Source: CAZJHM01 sp964545925 (lineage in GTDB: Archaea; Iainarchaeota; Iainarchaeia; Iainarchaeales; CAZJHM01). Taken from it: a stretch of DNA of 11,529 nt. Location: contig CAZJHM010000022.1 in the NCBI GenBank assembly GCA_964545925.1, forward strand, positions 1 to 11,529, written 5' to 3'. Below are positions 10,701-11,529 of this stretch, in pieces. Position 1 is the stretch's first letter; each line of letters opens with the position of its first letter. Made by a program: the position numbers and the translations under genes. Under the pieces are notes generated by a model. The model saw nothing but the letters and a program-made list of their open reading frames with translations. It did no database searches and was not told where the DNA came from.

Positions 10701-11329
10701 TTTCTCCCCCCAAAATAATCTTTCCTAACAGCAATCATTATTTTATTTGCTAATTGTCTTGCATCTTTCCCATTCTCAACATCTGGATGTCCATAAATAT
10801 ATCCATGTTTAGGAGGCAAAGCCCCAGTTTTTATATGTCTAAATAAAGCTTTTTCAGCCCCAATCATTTGTATAGTTGAAGCTGGCATTCTCGCCAATCT
10901 TTCCAATGAAAAATGCGTAAGCATTCTTGCTCCAATTAATCCCCCAGCTGTCTTATAAAATTCAGGAGCATATTTTTTCATTCTTTTTTCCAAATCATCT
11001 TTTATTATATCTCTTTCTTTTCTGATTCCAATAAGTATTTTTGCATATTCTTTAAATATTTCTCCAATCTCTTTGTCTAATTCAGCACCTTTACTTTCTT
11101 CTTTTTTATCTCTCAGTCCTTTTTCAGCAACAATTTCCAAATAATCTTTTTTTTCCTGAATTTCTGGCCAATTGCTTATTTGCCATTCTTTCATTTGTTC
11201 AATTAGTTCATTCATTTTATCATCAAACAAGTCAATTGTTTTTATTTCCTGAACAATATGAAATTCTTCACTTGCAAAATATTTCTTGATTTTTTCCTTA
11301 GCTCTATCTAAATATTCTTGTCTTTCCAT
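10697..11329 (-). CDS. nop5: Nop5/Nop56/58-family box C/D RNP scaffold, lacking the N-terminal domain
   Basis: The 210-residue protein has a coiled-coil part (about 30-115) and a complete Nop domain. The latter includes G-G-L-I-G-A-R (129-135), M-P-A-S-T-I-Q (148-154), G-A-E-K-A-L-F-R (157-164), P-K-H-G-Y-I-Y (173-179) and the terminal D-Y-F-G-G (204-208). The Nop domain binds the L7Ae-kink-turn complex and the coiled coil mediates dimerisation. Known archaeal Nop5 proteins are about 370-420 residues and begin with a domain of roughly 120 residues that contacts fibrillarin. That domain is absent, because the frame begins directly at the linker helix and the next gene diverges upstream. ATG 11329 is preferred over TTG 11335: it lies 25.5 nt from the TATA element. 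An AGGTAAT just upstream is an alternative start cue. Confidence 0.92.
   Translation of the reverse strand: MERQEYLDRAKEKIKKYFASEEFHIVQEIKTIDLFDDKMNELIEQMKEWQISNWPEIQEKKDYLEIVAEKGLRDKKEESKGAELDKEIGEIFKEYAKILIGIRKERDIIKDDLEKRMKKYAPEFYKTAGGLIGARMLTHFSLERLARMPASTIQMIGAEKALFRHIKTGALPPKHGYIYGHPDVENGKDARQLANKIMIAVRKDYFGGRK
10704..10711 (-). promoter_or_regulatory. Shine-Dalgarno site for fibrillarin
   Basis: Minus-strand GGGGGGAG sits 3 nt before ATG 10700 and is encoded by the Gly-Gly-Arg codons of the Nop5 C-terminus, linking translation of the two partners. Confidence 0.5.
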
Positions 11330-11350
11330 ACACAATTACCTAACAAAACA

Positions 11351-11358
11351 AATATATT
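11351..11358. promoter_or_regulatory. Palindromic shared TATA element for divergent nop5 and glyS
   Basis: AATATATT is its own reverse complement. Its centre (11354.5) lies 25.5 nt from the ATG of nop5 (11329) and 25.5 nt from the ATG of glyS (11380). The flanks, ACAAAACA on the left and CTTTTTC on the right, read as A- or purine-rich elements upstream of each start, suitable for TFB binding. Confidence 0.65.
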
Positions 11359-11379
11359 CTTTTTCAGTCAATTTCTTAT

Positions 11380-11529
11380 ATGAAATTTCAAGATACAATG
11401 AATTTAGCTTTAAGAAAAGCTTTCTTTTTCCCCTCAGCTGAAATTTATAATGGGCCTTCAGGTTTCTGGGAATATTCAGGAGAAGGCACTCTCCTCAGAA
11501 ACAACATAATCAAACACTGGCGCTCTTTC
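11380..11529 (+). CDS. glyS: Glycyl-tRNA synthetase, N-terminal part (runs off right edge)
   Basis: The first 50 residues are in the window. The protein begins MKFQDTMNLALRKAFFF, followed by P-S-A-E-I-Y-N-G-P-S-G-F-W-E-Y and G-T-L-L-R-N-N-I-I-K-H-W. This matches the opening of archaeal/eukaryotic alpha2-type GlyRS (class II), in which a block F-x-W-P-S-F-E-I-Y-G-G-x-x-G-F-Y-D-Y-G-P-x-G precedes the catalytic core. Here the canonical Y-D-Y-G-P-L-G is W-E-Y-S-G-E-G. The start at 11380 is preferred over the in-frame ATG 11398 because it fits the TATA spacing and gives the usual N-terminal helix. The rest, including anticodon-binding domain, is outside the window. Confidence 0.82.
   Translation, partial: MKFQDTMNLALRKAFFFPSAEIYNGPSGFWEYSGEGTLLRNNIIKHWRSF

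Noticed and set aside
1..11529. CRISPR arrays, insertion sequences, prophage or defence cassettes
   Set aside because: No spaced direct repeats, transposase, integrase, terminal inverted repeats or defence-type domains were seen; every sizeable stretch is explained by housekeeping-type genes.

Overview
This is an AT-rich stretch of an archaeal chromosome, most likely from a small-genome DPANN-type archaeon. It carries archaeal/eukaryotic-type information genes: ribosomal protein L10e, NMD3, fibrillarin, Nop5, Sec61-beta, a KH-less beta-CASP RNase, an archaeal/eukaryotic-type glycyl-tRNA synthetase and a COG1709-like HTH regulator. Genes are short and tightly packed, and TATA elements repeatedly sit about 26 nt from start codons. 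The DPANN placement is an inference from compactness, short protein variants and base composition. The archaeal placement is firm.

Layout. 3-1252 (+): the 3' end of an unrecognised gene, then a flippase-like polytopic membrane protein. 1312-2091 (+): L10e with an unusual charged tail. 2182-3201 (-): MnmA, a tRNA 2-thiouridylase of bacterial type. 3252-3692 (+): a GNAT-like protein. 3693-4028 (-): a PadR-like regulator. 4074-4682 (+): a CDP-alcohol phosphatidyltransferase with the complete signature. 4708-5963 (+): tRNA-Cys(GCA) followed 18 nt later by an Mre11/SbcD-like nuclease with a TTG start. 6007-7467 (+): a 2[4Fe-4S] ferredoxin abutting an aCPSF2-like RNase. 7588-8178 (+): NMD3. 8221-8391 (+): Sec61-beta, a 56-residue gene. 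8450-9160 (+): the XRE-type regulator. 9161-9496 (-): a small membrane-anchored protein of unknown function. 9529-11329 (-): an operon of Nop5, fibrillarin and a dolichol-kinase-like membrane protein, each junction an ATGA overlap. 11380 to the right edge (+): the start of glycyl-tRNA synthetase. No stretch over 300 bases lacks a gene.

Function. Much of the window serves RNA and translation: tRNA, tRNA thiolation, aminoacylation, ribosomal protein, large-subunit maturation (NMD3), box C/D RNP methylation (Nop5 and fibrillarin) and RNA cleavage. A second theme is membrane lipids and envelope: flippase-like protein, CDP-alcohol phosphatidyltransferase, dolichol-kinase-like enzyme and Sec61-beta.

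The most interesting signals are architectural. Two divergent gene pairs (mnmA/GNAT and nop5/glyS) each have start codons exactly 51 nt apart, with one 8-bp TATA element centred exactly 25.5 nt from both. That suggests one TATA box driving two leaderless mRNAs. Genes without their own promoter, or with a leader, instead carry GGTGA- or GAGG-type Shine-Dalgarno sequences. Nop5 lacks the N-terminal domain that in known archaeal proteins contacts fibrillarin. I found no defence cassette, CRISPR array, mobile element or clearly new multi-gene system.
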